DNA of 64,000 nucleotides from Clostridia bacterium (GCA_017465465.1 JAFTWE010000018.1:124001-188000); one strand, 5' to 3'; positions 1 to 8,496 are shown, numbered from the stretch's first letter. The notes: generated from the letters alone by a model not told the origin. Numbers and translations: made by a program.

Positions 1-437
1 AATTCATTTTTACCGTTTTTGATTTTATAGCAAAGACGAATATTGCCGTAATCCATAAGGCCCTCTGCTCTGCGGTCAAACTGATGGAAATAGCCGCCGC
101 CTAACATAACGCCGATTACATTCTCGCCATTCTTTATAAATGGTGAAATGTCATAATTAAGGCAATAAATGCGGTTATCCATAACATCTGAAAGCGGATA
201 TGCGAGCTTCATATTTTCTCTGTTACGGGGAATATAATCTGAATATGCGGGAACAAATTCATCGTCTGAAACACGCTGACCGTTGATATATAAAATAAAA
301 TAACCAAGACCGCAGATGTTGATTTCGGTTGGTAAATCTGCATTATCTATATTAAATGTGCCTCTGAATATTGCCGAGGTTGTATCTTCCTCAGGCATTA
401 TCCATTTAGCTGAACCAAAAATTTCGTTATGAATCAT
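1..437 (-). CDS. Alpha-L-rhamnosidase (GH78-type), N-terminal part, cut by window edge
   Basis: Only the first 145 codons are present; the gene runs off the left edge. The translation opens with a FGSAKWI block and continues with LGYFILYINGQRV, which resembles the jelly-roll N-terminal domain of bacterial GH78 alpha-L-rhamnosidases (usual opening AKWI, then G-Y-x-L-Y-I-N-G). These enzymes remove terminal rhamnose from plant glycosides. The ATG at 437 has a TGGAGGTGAT ribosome site just upstream. No signal peptide is seen, so it is probably cytoplasmic. A rhamnulose-1-phosphate aldolase further along the window makes a rhamnose role plausible. The catalytic domain lies outside the window, so the subfamily cannot be checked. 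Confidence 0.7.
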   Translation of the reverse strand, partial: MIHNEIFGSAKWIMPEEDTTSAIFRGTFNIDNADLPTEINICGLGYFILYINGQRVSDDEFVPAYSDYIPRNRENMKLAYPLSDVMDNRIYCLNYDISPFIKNGENVIGVMLGGGYFHQFDRRAEGLMDYGNIRLCYKIKNGKNE

Positions 438-454
438 AAAATCACCTCCAGTAA

Positions 455-483
455 AATATAACACAAAATGTAAATTTATACAA
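455..483 (-). promoter_or_regulatory. Sigma-A-type promoter for the rhamnosidase
   Basis: Read on the minus strand, TTGTAT (483-478) and TATATT (460-455) are 17 bp apart, just upstream of the ribosome site of the rhamnosidase gene. Confidence 0.45.
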
Positions 484-501
484 CATATTTTGCAGTAACT
501 C

Positions 502-530
502 TTGAATTTATCAGGTTAAAAAGATAAAAT
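502..530 (+). promoter_or_regulatory. Sigma-A-type promoter for the metallopeptidase/HAD pair
   Basis: TTGAAT (502-507) and TAAAAT (525-530) with a 17-bp spacer, about 30 bp upstream of the ATG at 559. It is divergent from the rhamnosidase promoter. Confidence 0.5.
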
Positions 531-558
531 GAATATAACATAATTTTTGAGGTCAGAT

Positions 559-1098
559 ATGATTGATTATGAATTAAAACGAAGCAAACGCAAGACGATT
601 TCTATTGAGATAGCAAAGAAATGCAAAGTTCTCGTAAAGGCACCGTATCTTTTACCGAAAAGAACTATTGATAAATTTGTTACAGAACATACTGATTGGA
701 TTGAAAAGCATATTGAAATTCAAAAAGAAAGAAACAACAATGCTCCCCCTGAACTGACAGAGAAGGAAACAAAAGAGCTTAAGAAAAAAGCGAGAGAATA
801 TATAGTTCCGAAAGTAAATGAATTTGCTGAAATTATGGGACTTGAATACGGTGATATTAAAATCACATCTGCTAAGACGAGATACGGCTCATGCAATACC
901 CGAACTCACAACCTTTGCTTTTCGTTCAGGTTAATTCAAAAACCGTTGCCATTGGTTGATTACGTGATTGTTCACGAGCTTGCACATATTGTTCACCCGA
1001 ACCATAGCAAAGCTTTTTATAATTACATTGAGCAATTTATGCCTGATTATAAGGATAGAATTAAACAACTTAAAAAGACTGAAAGAGAGAGCTTATAA
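559..1098 (+). CDS. YgjP/WLM-like zinc metallopeptidase (M48-related, DUF45 type)
   Basis: A 179-residue protein with the zinc-binding HELAH motif at residues 139-143 and a third histidine in NHSKAF near residue 149, the arrangement of the YgjP-type (DUF45) metallopeptidases. The RYGSC block (108-112) is also typical of this family. It lacks a signal peptide or membrane segment, so it is likely cytoplasmic; substrates of this family are poorly known. The ATG at 559 is preferred over the upstream TTG at 547 because GAGGT at 549-553 forms the ribosome site. The next gene starts one base after its stop codon, so the two are translated as a unit. Confidence 0.8.
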   Translation: MIDYELKRSKRKTISIEIAKKCKVLVKAPYLLPKRTIDKFVTEHTDWIEKHIEIQKERNNNAPPELTEKETKELKKKAREYIVPKVNEFAEIMGLEYGDIKITSAKTRYGSCNTRTHNLCFSFRLIQKPLPLVDYVIVHELAHIVHPNHSKAFYNYIEQFMPDYKDRIKQLKKTERESL

Positions 1099-1099
1099 A

Positions 1100-1669
1100 A
1101 TGAATGTTTACGATTTTGATGACACCATTTATGACGGAGAAAGCACATTGCACTTGTTTTTCTTTTATCTTAAGAAAAGACCGACTTTACTTAAATATAT
1201 GCCGAAGGTCCTCAAAGCCTTTATGAGATACAAAAAGGGGCTTGTTTCTATTGATGAAATGCTTACTGAGTATGCTCCGATGATAGAGAGTATGGTTCAC
1301 GAGGTTGTTGACCCTATAAATGACCCGAAAGAATTCTGGGACAAGCATATTAAAAACATCAAGCCTTTTTACAGAGAAATTCAGCAAGAGGATGATTTAA
1401 TAATTACAGCTTCTCCTGAATTTACAATAAAAGAAATTTGCAACAGACTCGGAATCAAGAATTTTCTTTGCACAACATATAACGACAAAACAGGTAAAAT
1501 TGAAAGAATCTGCTTAAAGCAGAATAAGGTTAAAGCTTTTTTTGAATGTTACCCTGATTGCGAAATTGAGAATTTTTATACCGACTCCCCTGAAAACGAT
1601 AAGCCGCTTATGGACATTGCCAAGCACGCTTTTATTGTTGACGGAGATAAAATTATTCAAGTAAAATAA
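1100..1669 (+). CDS. HAD-superfamily phosphatase (SerB-like, subfamily IB)
   Basis: A 189-residue cytoplasmic protein. Motif I is D-F-D-D-T at residues 5-9 (nucleophile D5, acid/base D7), motif II is the serine in ITASPEF near residue 105, and the C-terminal YTDSPEND region supplies the metal-binding acids. The helical cap between residues 15 and 95 fits subfamily IB, which includes phosphoserine phosphatase and related small-molecule phosphatases. The real start is the ATG at 1100, just after the preceding stop; a longer reading of this frame would overlap the metallopeptidase heavily. Substrate unknown. Confidence 0.8.
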   Translation: MNVYDFDDTIYDGESTLHLFFFYLKKRPTLLKYMPKVLKAFMRYKKGLVSIDEMLTEYAPMIESMVHEVVDPINDPKEFWDKHIKNIKPFYREIQQEDDLIITASPEFTIKEICNRLGIKNFLCTTYNDKTGKIERICLKQNKVKAFFECYPDCEIENFYTDSPENDKPLMDIAKHAFIVDGDKIIQVK

Positions 1670-1690
1670 CCTAATACGACAAAAATTACA

Positions 1691-1720
1691 GCCTCTGCGA
1701 ATTATAATTTTCGCAGAGGT
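1691..1720 (+). promoter_or_regulatory. Perfect 10-bp hairpin covering the spoIIGA ribosome site
   Basis: CCTCTGCGAA (1692-1701) pairs perfectly with TTCGCAGAGG (1710-1719) across an 8-nt loop. The 3' arm contains most of the AGAGGTG ribosome site of spoIIGA, and a short T run (GATTTTTATG) follows. It may be a terminator for the upstream pair, a translational lock on spoIIGA, or both. Confidence 0.6.
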
Positions 1721-1727
1721 GATTTTT

Positions 1728-2636
1728 ATGCCTGTTTATGCTGATGTGTTGTTTGTTCTTAACGGATTTATAAATTACCTGCTTTTGCTTTGCAATATGA
1801 AAATTTTAAAATTAAATACATCTCGGCTTCGTCTGTTGCTTGGTGCGGCAATCGGCAGCTTATTTTCTCTTAAAATATTTTTGCCTCAATTTGAGCAAAT
1901 CACAGAATTTATGATAAGACTGGTCTTTATTGCGGTAATCGTCTGGGCTTCTTACAAAATTTATTCTCTTAAGGAATTCGTTAAATCCTCCTTTGGCTTC
2001 TTGGCTGTCAGCTTTGGTTTTTCAGGGCTGATGATTGGGATAATTTATTTCATAAACCCTCCTGATTTAATTTATGATAACGGAGTTTATTATTATAATA
2101 TCAGCTTTTTAAATGTGATTCTTCTTTCCTGTGCAGGATTTTGCTTTATATCAATTTGCGAAAAGCTGTTTCAAAGAAAAACAAATAATCATTTTATATA
2201 TCAGATTACCGTAACCTTCAATCAGAAATCAATTACAGGCCGCGGCCTTGCAGACACCGGCAATACACTTAAAGAGCCGTTCAGCGGAAGTCCGGTTATC
2301 GTTGCAGATTACTGCGCTGTGAAGCAAATGGCTCCGGAAAGTGTAAAGCAATACATAGAAAACGCCGTCGGCTTTTCTCAAAGCGGTGAATCAATAAGGA
2401 TAATTCCTGTAAGTACGGTTAGCGGAACAGGGTTATTGCCTGCATTTAAGGCAAATAATGTTATTGTTAAAGGCACTAAGCTGACCGCCCGAAAAGAAAA
2501 TGTTTTTATCGCCGTTTCTAAAGAGAAGCTTTGCGGCGGTGAATTTGAATTTTTATTAAACAACAGCATTCTGGAGGTAGACGAAAATGCAAATCATAAG
2601 AAGATTCATTCAAAAAATAAGGTTAAAGCTATATAA
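1728..2636 (+). CDS. spoIIGA: Sigma-E processing protease SpoIIGA
   Basis: A 302-residue protein whose first about 145 residues form several hydrophobic segments starting MPVYADVLF, followed by a soluble domain with the aspartic-protease signature ADTGNTL (D176). This is the layout of SpoIIGA, which sits in the sporulation septum and cleaves pro-sigma-E in the mother cell once triggered by SpoIIR. The ATG at 1728 follows AGAGGTG; the GTG at 1719 is part of that ribosome site. The gene overlaps the start of sigE by 50 bases, as expected for translational coupling. TACGACA at 1675-1681 is one mismatch from a Spo0A box, a weak hint of Spo0A control. Confidence 0.95.
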   Translation: MPVYADVLFVLNGFINYLLLLCNMKILKLNTSRLRLLLGAAIGSLFSLKIFLPQFEQITEFMIRLVFIAVIVWASYKIYSLKEFVKSSFGFLAVSFGFSGLMIGIIYFINPPDLIYDNGVYYYNISFLNVILLSCAGFCFISICEKLFQRKTNNHFIYQITVTFNQKSITGRGLADTGNTLKEPFSGSPVIVADYCAVKQMAPESVKQYIENAVGFSQSGESIRIIPVSTVSGTGLLPAFKANNVIVKGTKLTARKENVFIAVSKEKLCGGEFEFLLNNSILEVDENANHKKIHSKNKVKAI

Positions 2637-3288
2637 AGCAAATTGCGTTTACTATATAAACGGACCTGATACTTTGCCGCCTCCTCTCACCAAGCAAGAG
2701 GAAAATGAAATTTTTGAAAAACTTCTTGACGGTGATGAATCGGTAAGAGAAAAACTGATTGTCCATAACCTCAGACTTGTGGTTTATATTGCAAGAAAAT
2801 TTGAAAACACGGGAGCAGGACTTGAAGACATTATTTCAATCGGAACAATCGGTCTTATTAAAGCAGTAAAAACCTTTTGTCCGTCAAGAAATATTAAGCT
2901 TGCTACATACGCTTCAAGATGCATTGAAAATGAAATTTTAATGTATCTCAGAAAAACAAGCTCACTTAAAAATGAGGTTTCTATTGACGAGCCGTTAAAT
3001 GTAGACTGGGACGGTAATGAGCTTTTACTCTCTGATGTGCTTGGCAGTGAGCCTGATACTGTTAACAGAAACATTGAATATGAAGACCAGAAAAATATAG
3101 TTTATAAAACTATTGATTCCCTTGCGGAAAGAGAAAAAATGATTATGTATATGCGTTTTGGAATCGGCGGAGAAAAGGAATATACACAAAAGGAAGTGGC
3201 GGATATTTTGGGAATTTCACAAAGCTACATATCAAGACTTGAAAAAAGAATAATTCAAAAGCTTAAAAAGACAGTAGAAAAAGCATAA
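2587..3288 (+). CDS. sigE: Sporulation sigma factor sigma-E (pro-form)
   Basis: A 233-residue sigma-70-family protein almost superimposable on Bacillus SigE: LPPPL near residue 30, region 2 with [16 protein letters not shown] and [17 protein letters not shown], then [13 protein letters not shown] and the region 4 helix-turn-helix [14 protein letters not shown]. The basic amphipathic N-terminus (about 28 residues before VYYINGP) corresponds to the pro-sequence that SpoIIGA removes. It directs mother-cell gene expression early in sporulation. The ribosome site GGAGGT lies inside the end of spoIIGA. Confidence 0.97.
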   Translation: MQIIRRFIQKIRLKLYKANCVYYINGPDTLPPPLTKQEENEIFEKLLDGDESVREKLIVHNLRLVVYIARKFENTGAGLEDIISIGTIGLIKAVKTFCPSRNIKLATYASRCIENEILMYLRKTSSLKNEVSIDEPLNVDWDGNELLLSDVLGSEPDTVNRNIEYEDQKNIVYKTIDSLAEREKMIMYMRFGIGGEKEYTQKEVADILGISQSYISRLEKRIIQKLKKTVEKA

Positions 3289-3363
3289 ATTTTGTTAAAA
3301 GATATAGAAATTTAATTTAAGATATGGTATTATACAAAGGAAGTTTAAAAAGAGGTGTTAATT

Positions 3364-3726
3364 ATGGTAAAAACAATTATCAAATGTGCTGTTGCAATTC
3401 TTTGCACAGTTGCAATCTGCGTTACAATTTTTGTTTGCACAGGCAATAACGGTGCCGACGCCACTCCCGATTATATGACAGAGGCTCAGGCCGCCGAGTA
3501 CCTTGGTATCAGCGCTGAAAGACTTGAAATTATGCGCAAAAACCTTAAGTATCTTGAGGGTGCTTATGTTTCTTACTCTTATGAGGTTGACGGTGAAGTT
3601 GAAACTGTTTATATGTATTCTAAGCAGGCTCTTAACGACACTATGGCAGAGCTTATGGATGAGGAAGGCAAGAAAAACATCAATTTCAAGTATATTGAGC
3701 AGATTATCAAAGAGCAGAATCAGTAA
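3364..3726 (+). CDS. Small membrane-anchored protein with an excisionase/HTH_17-like domain
   Basis: A 120-residue protein I do not recognise as a named family. Residues 5-25 form one hydrophobic segment after a short basic start (MVKTIIK), predicting an N-in anchor or uncleaved signal. Residues 37-60 (YMTEAQAAEYLGISAERLEIM) match the first helices of excisionase/MerR-like DNA-binding domains (T-x-x-x-A-A-x-x-L-G-I-S). The rest is acidic. If the topology is right, the helix-turn-helix lies outside the cytoplasm, which is odd for a DNA-binding fold. ATG 3364 follows AGAGGTG. It lies directly downstream of sigE, with its own extended -10 (TGGTATTAT, 3325-3333). Confidence 0.6.
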   Translation: MVKTIIKCAVAILCTVAICVTIFVCTGNNGADATPDYMTEAQAAEYLGISAERLEIMRKNLKYLEGAYVSYSYEVDGEVETVYMYSKQALNDTMAELMDEEGKKNINFKYIEQIIKEQNQ

Positions 3727-3733
3727 GTTTTTC

Positions 3734-3757
3734 GGCTGCCTCGTTTTGGGGGCAGCC
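3734..3757 (+). terminator. Hairpin after the membrane-anchored HTH-like gene
   Basis: GGCTGCC (3734-3740) pairs with GGCAGCC (3751-3757). There is no clear T run after it, so terminator strength is uncertain. Confidence 0.45.
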
Positions 3758-3777
3758 TGAATTATTAGGTGACAAAA

Positions 3778-4578
3778 ATGAATCAACTTATCTGCCCGAA
3801 GTGCAAAAACGAATTGAATATTTCAGGAAAAAGCCTTGTTTGCCAAAACAATCACTGCTATGACCTTGCAAAAGAGGGTTATGTTAATCTGCTCTCTTCC
3901 AATAAAAACGGCAGTCTTATCGGTGACAACCGCGATATGGCAATATCGCGAAGAGATTTTTTGAACAAAGGATATTTTTCTTCTCTTGCTAAGGCTTTAG
4001 AGGAAGAGCTGAAAAAGACTAAAACTGTTTCCCCTGCCGTGCTTGATATTTGTTGTGGTGAGGGTTACTATTCTTCATATTTAAAGGAGCGTTGTGACGG
4101 CAAATTTATCGGATTTGATATTTCTAAAGAAATGGTTCGTCTTGCCGCTAAAAGAAAAAACGGAGTTACTTATTTTGTTGCAAATATGACTGATATTCCG
4201 CTAAAAAGTGAATGCATTGACTTTGCGTTTCATTTGTTTGCACCTTTTTATGAAAGTGAATTTTACAGGGTGTTGAAAAGCGGAGGAACACTTATTTCTG
4301 TTACACCCGGTGAAAAACATCTGTTTTCATTAAAGAAAGCTTTGTATGACACACCCTATGAAAATGATGAAGCTCCGCCTAAAACCGACAACCTTAAATT
4401 GATTGAGCAACGAAAGGTTTCGGCAAAAATTCTTCTTAATTCTAACGAAGATATTCAATCACTGTTTAAAATGACGCCGTATTATTATCACACAAGTGAC
4501 GATAACAAAAAGAGACTTGATGCTTTAGATTCACTTGAGACAGAAACGGAATTTTTACTTAACATATATAAAAAATAA
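3778..4578 (+). CDS. RlmA-type 23S rRNA guanine-N1 methyltransferase
   Basis: A 266-residue protein with an N-terminal zinc site (C6, C9, C22, H26 in a C-x2-C / C-x3-H pattern) followed by a Rossmann methyltransferase domain with the SAM-binding block LDICCGEGYYS near residues 88-98. This is the RlmA(I)/RlmA(II) plan; these enzymes methylate G745 or G748 of 23S rRNA, which can influence tylosin-type macrolide sensitivity. The ATG at 3778 follows AGGTGAC; the GTG at 3769 lies within that site. The next gene starts 13 bases downstream, so the two are probably co-transcribed. Which G is modified cannot be told from the sequence. Confidence 0.8.
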   Translation: MNQLICPKCKNELNISGKSLVCQNNHCYDLAKEGYVNLLSSNKNGSLIGDNRDMAISRRDFLNKGYFSSLAKALEEELKKTKTVSPAVLDICCGEGYYSSYLKERCDGKFIGFDISKEMVRLAAKRKNGVTYFVANMTDIPLKSECIDFAFHLFAPFYESEFYRVLKSGGTLISVTPGEKHLFSLKKALYDTPYENDEAPPKTDNLKLIEQRKVSAKILLNSNEDIQSLFKMTPYYYHTSDDNKKRLDALDSLETETEFLLNIYKK

Positions 4579-4591
4579 CGGAGGTTAAATT

Positions 4592-5752
4592 ATGGCTGAA
4601 ATTTACAAAGGACCGGGTAATCAGAAAGATTATCAGTACAGTCTTGATTTTTTAAATGATGTATTTTTCTCAGAGGAAGAAAATCCCCGTGATTTTCTCT
4701 CGCTTTTACCAAAGCTTTATCAAGAAGAATATAATCACTGCGAAAACAATCTTATTGTAAGTGTTGACGGTAAATGGAAAGGTGCTGTCGGCCTTTATTT
4801 TGACGATGTTGACGTTGTAGGCAACAAGCTTGTCTGCGGAGGTATAGGCAATGTTGCTGTAGGTAAGGACTGCCGCGGTGCAGGTTATATGCAGGAATGC
4901 ATGCAGCTGGCAATGGACAGATTGATTGAGCGTGATGCAGACTTTTCTGTTCTCGGCGGTCAAAGACAGCGCTACGGATATTTTTCTTTTGCGCCTGCAG
5001 GTTATGAACACCATTTTTCATTTAATGCTCAGAATCTTAAGCATGTTTTCGGTGCAGATTATAAGCCTGAATTAACCGCAGTTAAGGTAGAAGAAAATGA
5101 CGCAGAAAGTATAGAATTTATTAAAAAGCTTTATAACTCAAACCCTGACAAATTCATCAGACCTGATGATAAGTTCTATGAATATCTTCTTTCCTGGCGT
5201 CAGGTTCCTTATATTTTTAAAGACGGTGACGAAGCAGTTGCTTACTGTGTATTTAACGGTGATATGGGTGCTGTGGTTGAAATTAAAGCTATCAGCTTTG
5301 ATTATTTCAAGAAGCTTATTCCCTCTGCTTTTGTTTTGACAGGCAGAAAAGACCTTAACTTTGAGTTCCCGCTTTATGAAAAAGAATATATCGAATATAT
5401 GTCACAGGTGGCAGAGGGACACTCAATAGACCACAGCTCATCATTGACCGTGCTTAACTGGAAGAGATTTATCAAGGCTTATTTTGAGCTTAAAGCTTCG
5501 TATACAAAGCTTCTTGATGGCAAGATGTCATTCCTTATTCACGGTTATAAAAAGGATGAGAGCTTCACAATCAGCGTTAATAACGGCGAAGTAACCTTTA
5601 GCGATGAGGTTGAAAATCCACTTGAACTTACACACCATGAGGCTGTGGCTCTGTTCTTCTCTCTGTTTTCAATCAAAACCTATGAAATGCCGTCGAATGT
5701 TGCCTCCTGGTTCCCGCTTCATTGGTATATTCACCCTGCTGATAAGGTTTAA
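4592..5752 (+). CDS. Eis-like multidomain GNAT acetyltransferase
   Basis: A 386-residue protein. The N-terminal half carries a GNAT fold with the acetyl-CoA loop VAVGKDCRGAGYMQE (residues about 88-102) and the block GGQRQRYGYFSF, as in the three-domain Eis/enhanced-survival family, whose length (about 400) also fits. The C-terminal part contains a second degenerate GNAT lobe and a sterol-carrier-like lobe. Eis proteins acetylate amines, including aminoglycosides in mycobacteria; the substrate here is unknown. The ribosome site GGAGG is at 4580-4584. Confidence 0.7.
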   Translation: MAEIYKGPGNQKDYQYSLDFLNDVFFSEEENPRDFLSLLPKLYQEEYNHCENNLIVSVDGKWKGAVGLYFDDVDVVGNKLVCGGIGNVAVGKDCRGAGYMQECMQLAMDRLIERDADFSVLGGQRQRYGYFSFAPAGYEHHFSFNAQNLKHVFGADYKPELTAVKVEENDAESIEFIKKLYNSNPDKFIRPDDKFYEYLLSWRQVPYIFKDGDEAVAYCVFNGDMGAVVEIKAISFDYFKKLIPSAFVLTGRKDLNFEFPLYEKEYIEYMSQVAEGHSIDHSSSLTVLNWKRFIKAYFELKASYTKLLDGKMSFLIHGYKKDESFTISVNNGEVTFSDEVENPLELTHHEAVALFFSLFSIKTYEMPSNVASWFPLHWYIHPADKV

Positions 5753-5756
5753 AGTG

Positions 5757-5785
5757 TTGACATAATCCGGTGTTTGTTATAAAAT
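5757..5785 (+). promoter_or_regulatory. Sigma-A-type promoter for the kinase/GH4 pair
   Basis: TTGACA (5757-5762) and TAAAAT (5780-5785) with a 17-bp spacer, 33 bp upstream of the kinase ATG. Confidence 0.6.
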
Positions 5786-5817
5786 AAAATGAATTCTTTT
5801 TACGAAAGGAAAGTAGT

Positions 5818-6756
5818 ATGAAATATTATATCGGTGTTGACGGCGGCGGCACAAAAACCGCTTATGCCCTCTTTAATGAAAACAAAGAAATGGTTGCAAT
5901 GGTTAAGGGCCCCGGCAGTAACCACGAAAATTATGAAGGCGGAATGGAACAGGCATCAAAAATTGTTTGGGCAGGCATCAATTCACTTCTTATGGAAGCA
6001 AAGATTGAGCTTAAGGATGTAGCTTTTACACTTATGGGGCTTGCAGGTATTGACCATCAGTATCAGCACGACGATATGTGCAAAAGACTCAGCGATTTCG
6101 GTCTTAAAAACTTTGAAATATATAACGACGGCTTTATCGTAGTTAAAGCAGGCTCAACAGGCGCAGCAGCCATCGGTTATAACGCAGGTACAGGAACTTG
6201 CTGTAATGCTATTGACTCCGACGGTAAAATGCTTCAGCTTGCCGGCCTTGGTGAGTTCTCAGGTGACGAGGGTAACGGCCATTGGATTGCTATGATGACA
6301 TACAAAACAATCTATGACGATGTTTATCTCGGACTTGGTGAAACAGCTCTTACAAAGATGTTTTATGATGAATACTCAATCAAATCAAGAGAAGAATTCC
6401 TCGGCTTGGTTTCAAAATTTGAAGAAGACGATGCAAACACATTTATTATGCGCTTGATTGACTTCTTCTTTGATGCAGCAAAGCTTGGCGATAAGAAGGT
6501 TCTTGAAATTATTGAAGAAATGGCAGACAGAGGCGCTTCTCTTATCGCGGCTCACGCAAAACAGCTCAACTTCACAGATGATGTTATTGAGGTTGTTCTT
6601 TCAGGCTCAATTCACACTAAGCTCCCCTCTGAGATTTATATTAACAGACTTATGGAGCTTTGCGTTGAAAAGAGCGGCAGACAGATGAAATTCAACAAAC
6701 TCTCAGAACCACCTGTTGTAGGATGTATCAACTGGATTTTCCAGCAGTATGTATAA
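5818..6756 (+). CDS. BadF/BadG-type ATPase, N-acetylglucosamine-kinase-like
   Basis: A 312-residue ASKHA-fold kinase. GVDGGGTKT (residues 6-14) is the phosphate-1 loop and GYNAGTGTC (about 123-131) the second phosphate loop; GLGEFSGDEGNGHWI is characteristic of the NAGK/BadF branch. In this branch, glucosamine or N-acetylglucosamine kinases phosphorylate an amino sugar with ATP in the cytoplasm. It is followed at 21 bases by a GH4 glycosidase, so both probably act on one imported sugar or disaccharide. No transporter gene is adjacent. Exact sugar not determinable. Confidence 0.75.
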   Translation: MKYYIGVDGGGTKTAYALFNENKEMVAMVKGPGSNHENYEGGMEQASKIVWAGINSLLMEAKIELKDVAFTLMGLAGIDHQYQHDDMCKRLSDFGLKNFEIYNDGFIVVKAGSTGAAAIGYNAGTGTCCNAIDSDGKMLQLAGLGEFSGDEGNGHWIAMMTYKTIYDDVYLGLGETALTKMFYDEYSIKSREEFLGLVSKFEEDDANTFIMRLIDFFFDAAKLGDKKVLEIIEEMADRGASLIAAHAKQLNFTDDVIEVVLSGSIHTKLPSEIYINRLMELCVEKSGRQMKFNKLSEPPVVGCINWIFQQYV

Positions 6757-6777
6757 TAAAGTAAAGGAGATAATGTT

Positions 6778-8058
6778 ATGAAAGAAATCACACTTGCCGT
6801 TATCGGTTCAGGCAGCACATATTGCCCCGAGCTTATTGACGGTTTCCTTAAAGCAAGAGATTCACTCAAGCTTAAGAAAGTATCATTTATGGATATTGAT
6901 GAGCGCAAGAGAACAATTGTTGGTAACCTTTGCGTTCGTATGCTCAAGGCTGCAGGCGTTGACTGCGAAGTTGTTATGACAGATGATGTTGACACAGCTC
7001 TTCAGGGTGCAGACTTCGTTGTTACTCAGATGCGTATAGGTAAGCTCCCTGCCCGTCACCTTGATGAAAGCATTCCGAAGAAATACGGCCTTATCGGTCA
7101 GGAAACAACAGGTATCGGCGGTTGCTTTAAGGCTCTTCGTACAATCCCTGTTATTAAGCATGTTTGTGACAGAATTGAAGCTATCTGCCCTGATGCCTGG
7201 CTTATTAACTTCACAAACCCCTCAGGTATTCTTACAGAATTTATTCTTAATCATACAAATGTTAAAAATATCGGTCTTTGCAATGTTCCCATTGATATGA
7301 TTGACGATGTTAAGGAAATCACAGGTGAAGACAGCGAGATTACATACCTTGGCCTTAACCACTTAAGTTGGATTACTTCAGTTAAGAAAGACGGTAAAGA
7401 GCTTCTTCCCGGACTTATTGAAGACGGCTTCTCACCAAAGGTTATGGCAAACATCAAGGATGACGGCTTTGACATTGAATGCCTTAAATCAGTTCAGGGG
7501 CTCCCCTCTTCATATCTTCAGTATTTCTACTGCCGTGAAGCTAAGCTTGAGCATCAGCGCACTGATGAAAAGACAAGAGCACAGGTTTGTATGGAAATTG
7601 AAGAAAGCCTTCTTGAAATGTATCAGAATGAAGAGCTTTGCATCAAGCCTGCACTTCTTGATAAGCGCGGCGGACATAAATATTCACTTGCCGCTGTTTC
7701 ACTTATTGACTCTATCGCAAACGACAAGCAGGATGTTCACGTTGTAAACATCAAAAACAACGGCACTCTTGACTTTATGGCTGATGACGATATTGTTGAA
7801 ATTGCCGCAGTTATCGGCAAGGACGGTGCAACACCCGTTAAGATTGACAAGGTTGAAAACAAGCACATCATCGCTCTTATGAGAGTTATCAAGGCCTATG
7901 AAAAATACACTGTTGAAGGCGCAATCAACGGCGACGAGCAGGCAGTAATCAACGGTCTTCTTATTCACCCGCTTGTTGGTGACTGGGAAAAGACAACAAA
8001 ATGCTTTGAAGAGCTTAAGCAGGCTCATAAGGATTATCTTCCCGAATTCAAATTCTAA
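6778..8058 (+). CDS. Glycoside hydrolase family 4, 6-phospho-beta-glucosidase-like
   Basis: A 426-residue protein with an N-terminal NAD-binding Rossmann fold (AVIGSGSTY, residues 7-15) and the GH4 hallmarks NFTNPSG (144-150), GLCNVP with the metal-binding C168, and GLNHLSW with metal-binding H195. GH4 enzymes cleave glycosides by oxidation at C3, elimination and re-addition of water, needing NAD+ and a divalent metal. The family includes 6-phospho-alpha- and 6-phospho-beta-glucosidases and alpha-galactosidases; the CN-V motif fits the phospho-glucosidase side. Pairing with a sugar kinase suggests that phosphorylation is supplied by the neighbour rather than by a PTS. A strong terminator follows. 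Confidence 0.85.
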   Translation: MKEITLAVIGSGSTYCPELIDGFLKARDSLKLKKVSFMDIDERKRTIVGNLCVRMLKAAGVDCEVVMTDDVDTALQGADFVVTQMRIGKLPARHLDESIPKKYGLIGQETTGIGGCFKALRTIPVIKHVCDRIEAICPDAWLINFTNPSGILTEFILNHTNVKNIGLCNVPIDMIDDVKEITGEDSEITYLGLNHLSWITSVKKDGKELLPGLIEDGFSPKVMANIKDDGFDIECLKSVQGLPSSYLQYFYCREAKLEHQRTDEKTRAQVCMEIEESLLEMYQNEELCIKPALLDKRGGHKYSLAAVSLIDSIANDKQDVHVVNIKNNGTLDFMADDDIVEIAAVIGKDGATPVKIDKVENKHIIALMRVIKAYEKYTVEGAINGDEQAVINGLLIHPLVGDWEKTTKCFEELKQAHKDYLPEFKF

Positions 8059-8070
8059 TCTAACATTAAA

Positions 8071-8096
8071 GCCTCCGTTTCGACGGAGGCTTTTGC
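8071..8096. terminator. Bidirectional terminator with UUCG tetraloop
   Basis: GCCTCCGT (8071-8078), TTCG loop, ACGGAGGC (8083-8090), then TTTTGCTTT on the plus strand and a shorter T run on the minus strand. It lies between the convergent GH4 gene and mazF. Confidence 0.9.
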
Positions 8097-8097
8097 T

Positions 8098-8448
8098 TTA
8101 AGTATTTCCTATTCCAAGGCTTACAGAGAGGGCTTGATTAACGCGATTCATATCGTTCTCATCAAGGTTTCCCATTTTTTCTTTGAGCCTTTTTTTATCA
8201 AGTGTTCTTACTTGTTCCAACAAAACTATTGAATCCTTGGCCAAGCCGCAACCGTGGGCATTGACCTGTATATGGGTGGGTAAGGATGTTTTAAAGCGTT
8301 GGCTGGTGATTGCCGCGGCGATTACAGTCGGGCTGAATTTGTTACCAACATCATTCTGGACTATCAGAACGGGTCTTATCCCACCTTGCTCTGAACCGAC
8401 AACGGGACTGAGGTCTGCATAATATATATCTCCCCGCTTAACTGTCAT
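8098..8448 (-). CDS. mazF: MazF/EndoA-type mRNA interferase toxin, no antitoxin gene visible
   Basis: A 116-residue protein with the MazF/PemK start [21 protein letters not shown], and R25 and T48 at the positions of the catalytic Arg and Thr of Bacillus EndoA. MazF cleaves mRNA at short specific sequences. The ATG at 8448 follows GGAGAGTGAT; upstream in-frame codons lack a ribosome site. In Bacillus mazE precedes mazF directly, but the 118 bases upstream here hold no mazE-sized frame. The gene still lies in the familiar nnr-lipoprotein-mazF neighbourhood. A 28-bp palindrome upstream may be its operator. Confidence 0.9.
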   Translation of the reverse strand: MTVKRGDIYYADLSPVVGSEQGGIRPVLIVQNDVGNKFSPTVIAAAITSQRFKTSLPTHIQVNAHGCGLAKDSIVLLEQVRTLDKKRLKEKMGNLDENDMNRVNQALSVSLGIGNT

Positions 8449-8468
8449 TTTTATCACTCTCCGTAATT

Positions 8469-8496
8469 TAATCAGCAAAAATATTTTTGCCGATTA
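8469..8496. promoter_or_regulatory. 28-bp palindrome upstream of mazF
   Basis: TAATC-A-GCAAAAAT and its complement form a two-fold palindrome with 13 of 14 pairs matched, centred between 8482 and 8483, about 20 bp upstream of the mazF start. Its size and position fit an operator; the binding protein is unknown. Confidence 0.5.

Noticed and set aside
3358..3786. 142-codon minus-strand frame
   Set aside because: Antisense to the small membrane protein; Cys/Asn-rich low-complexity translation and no ribosome site.
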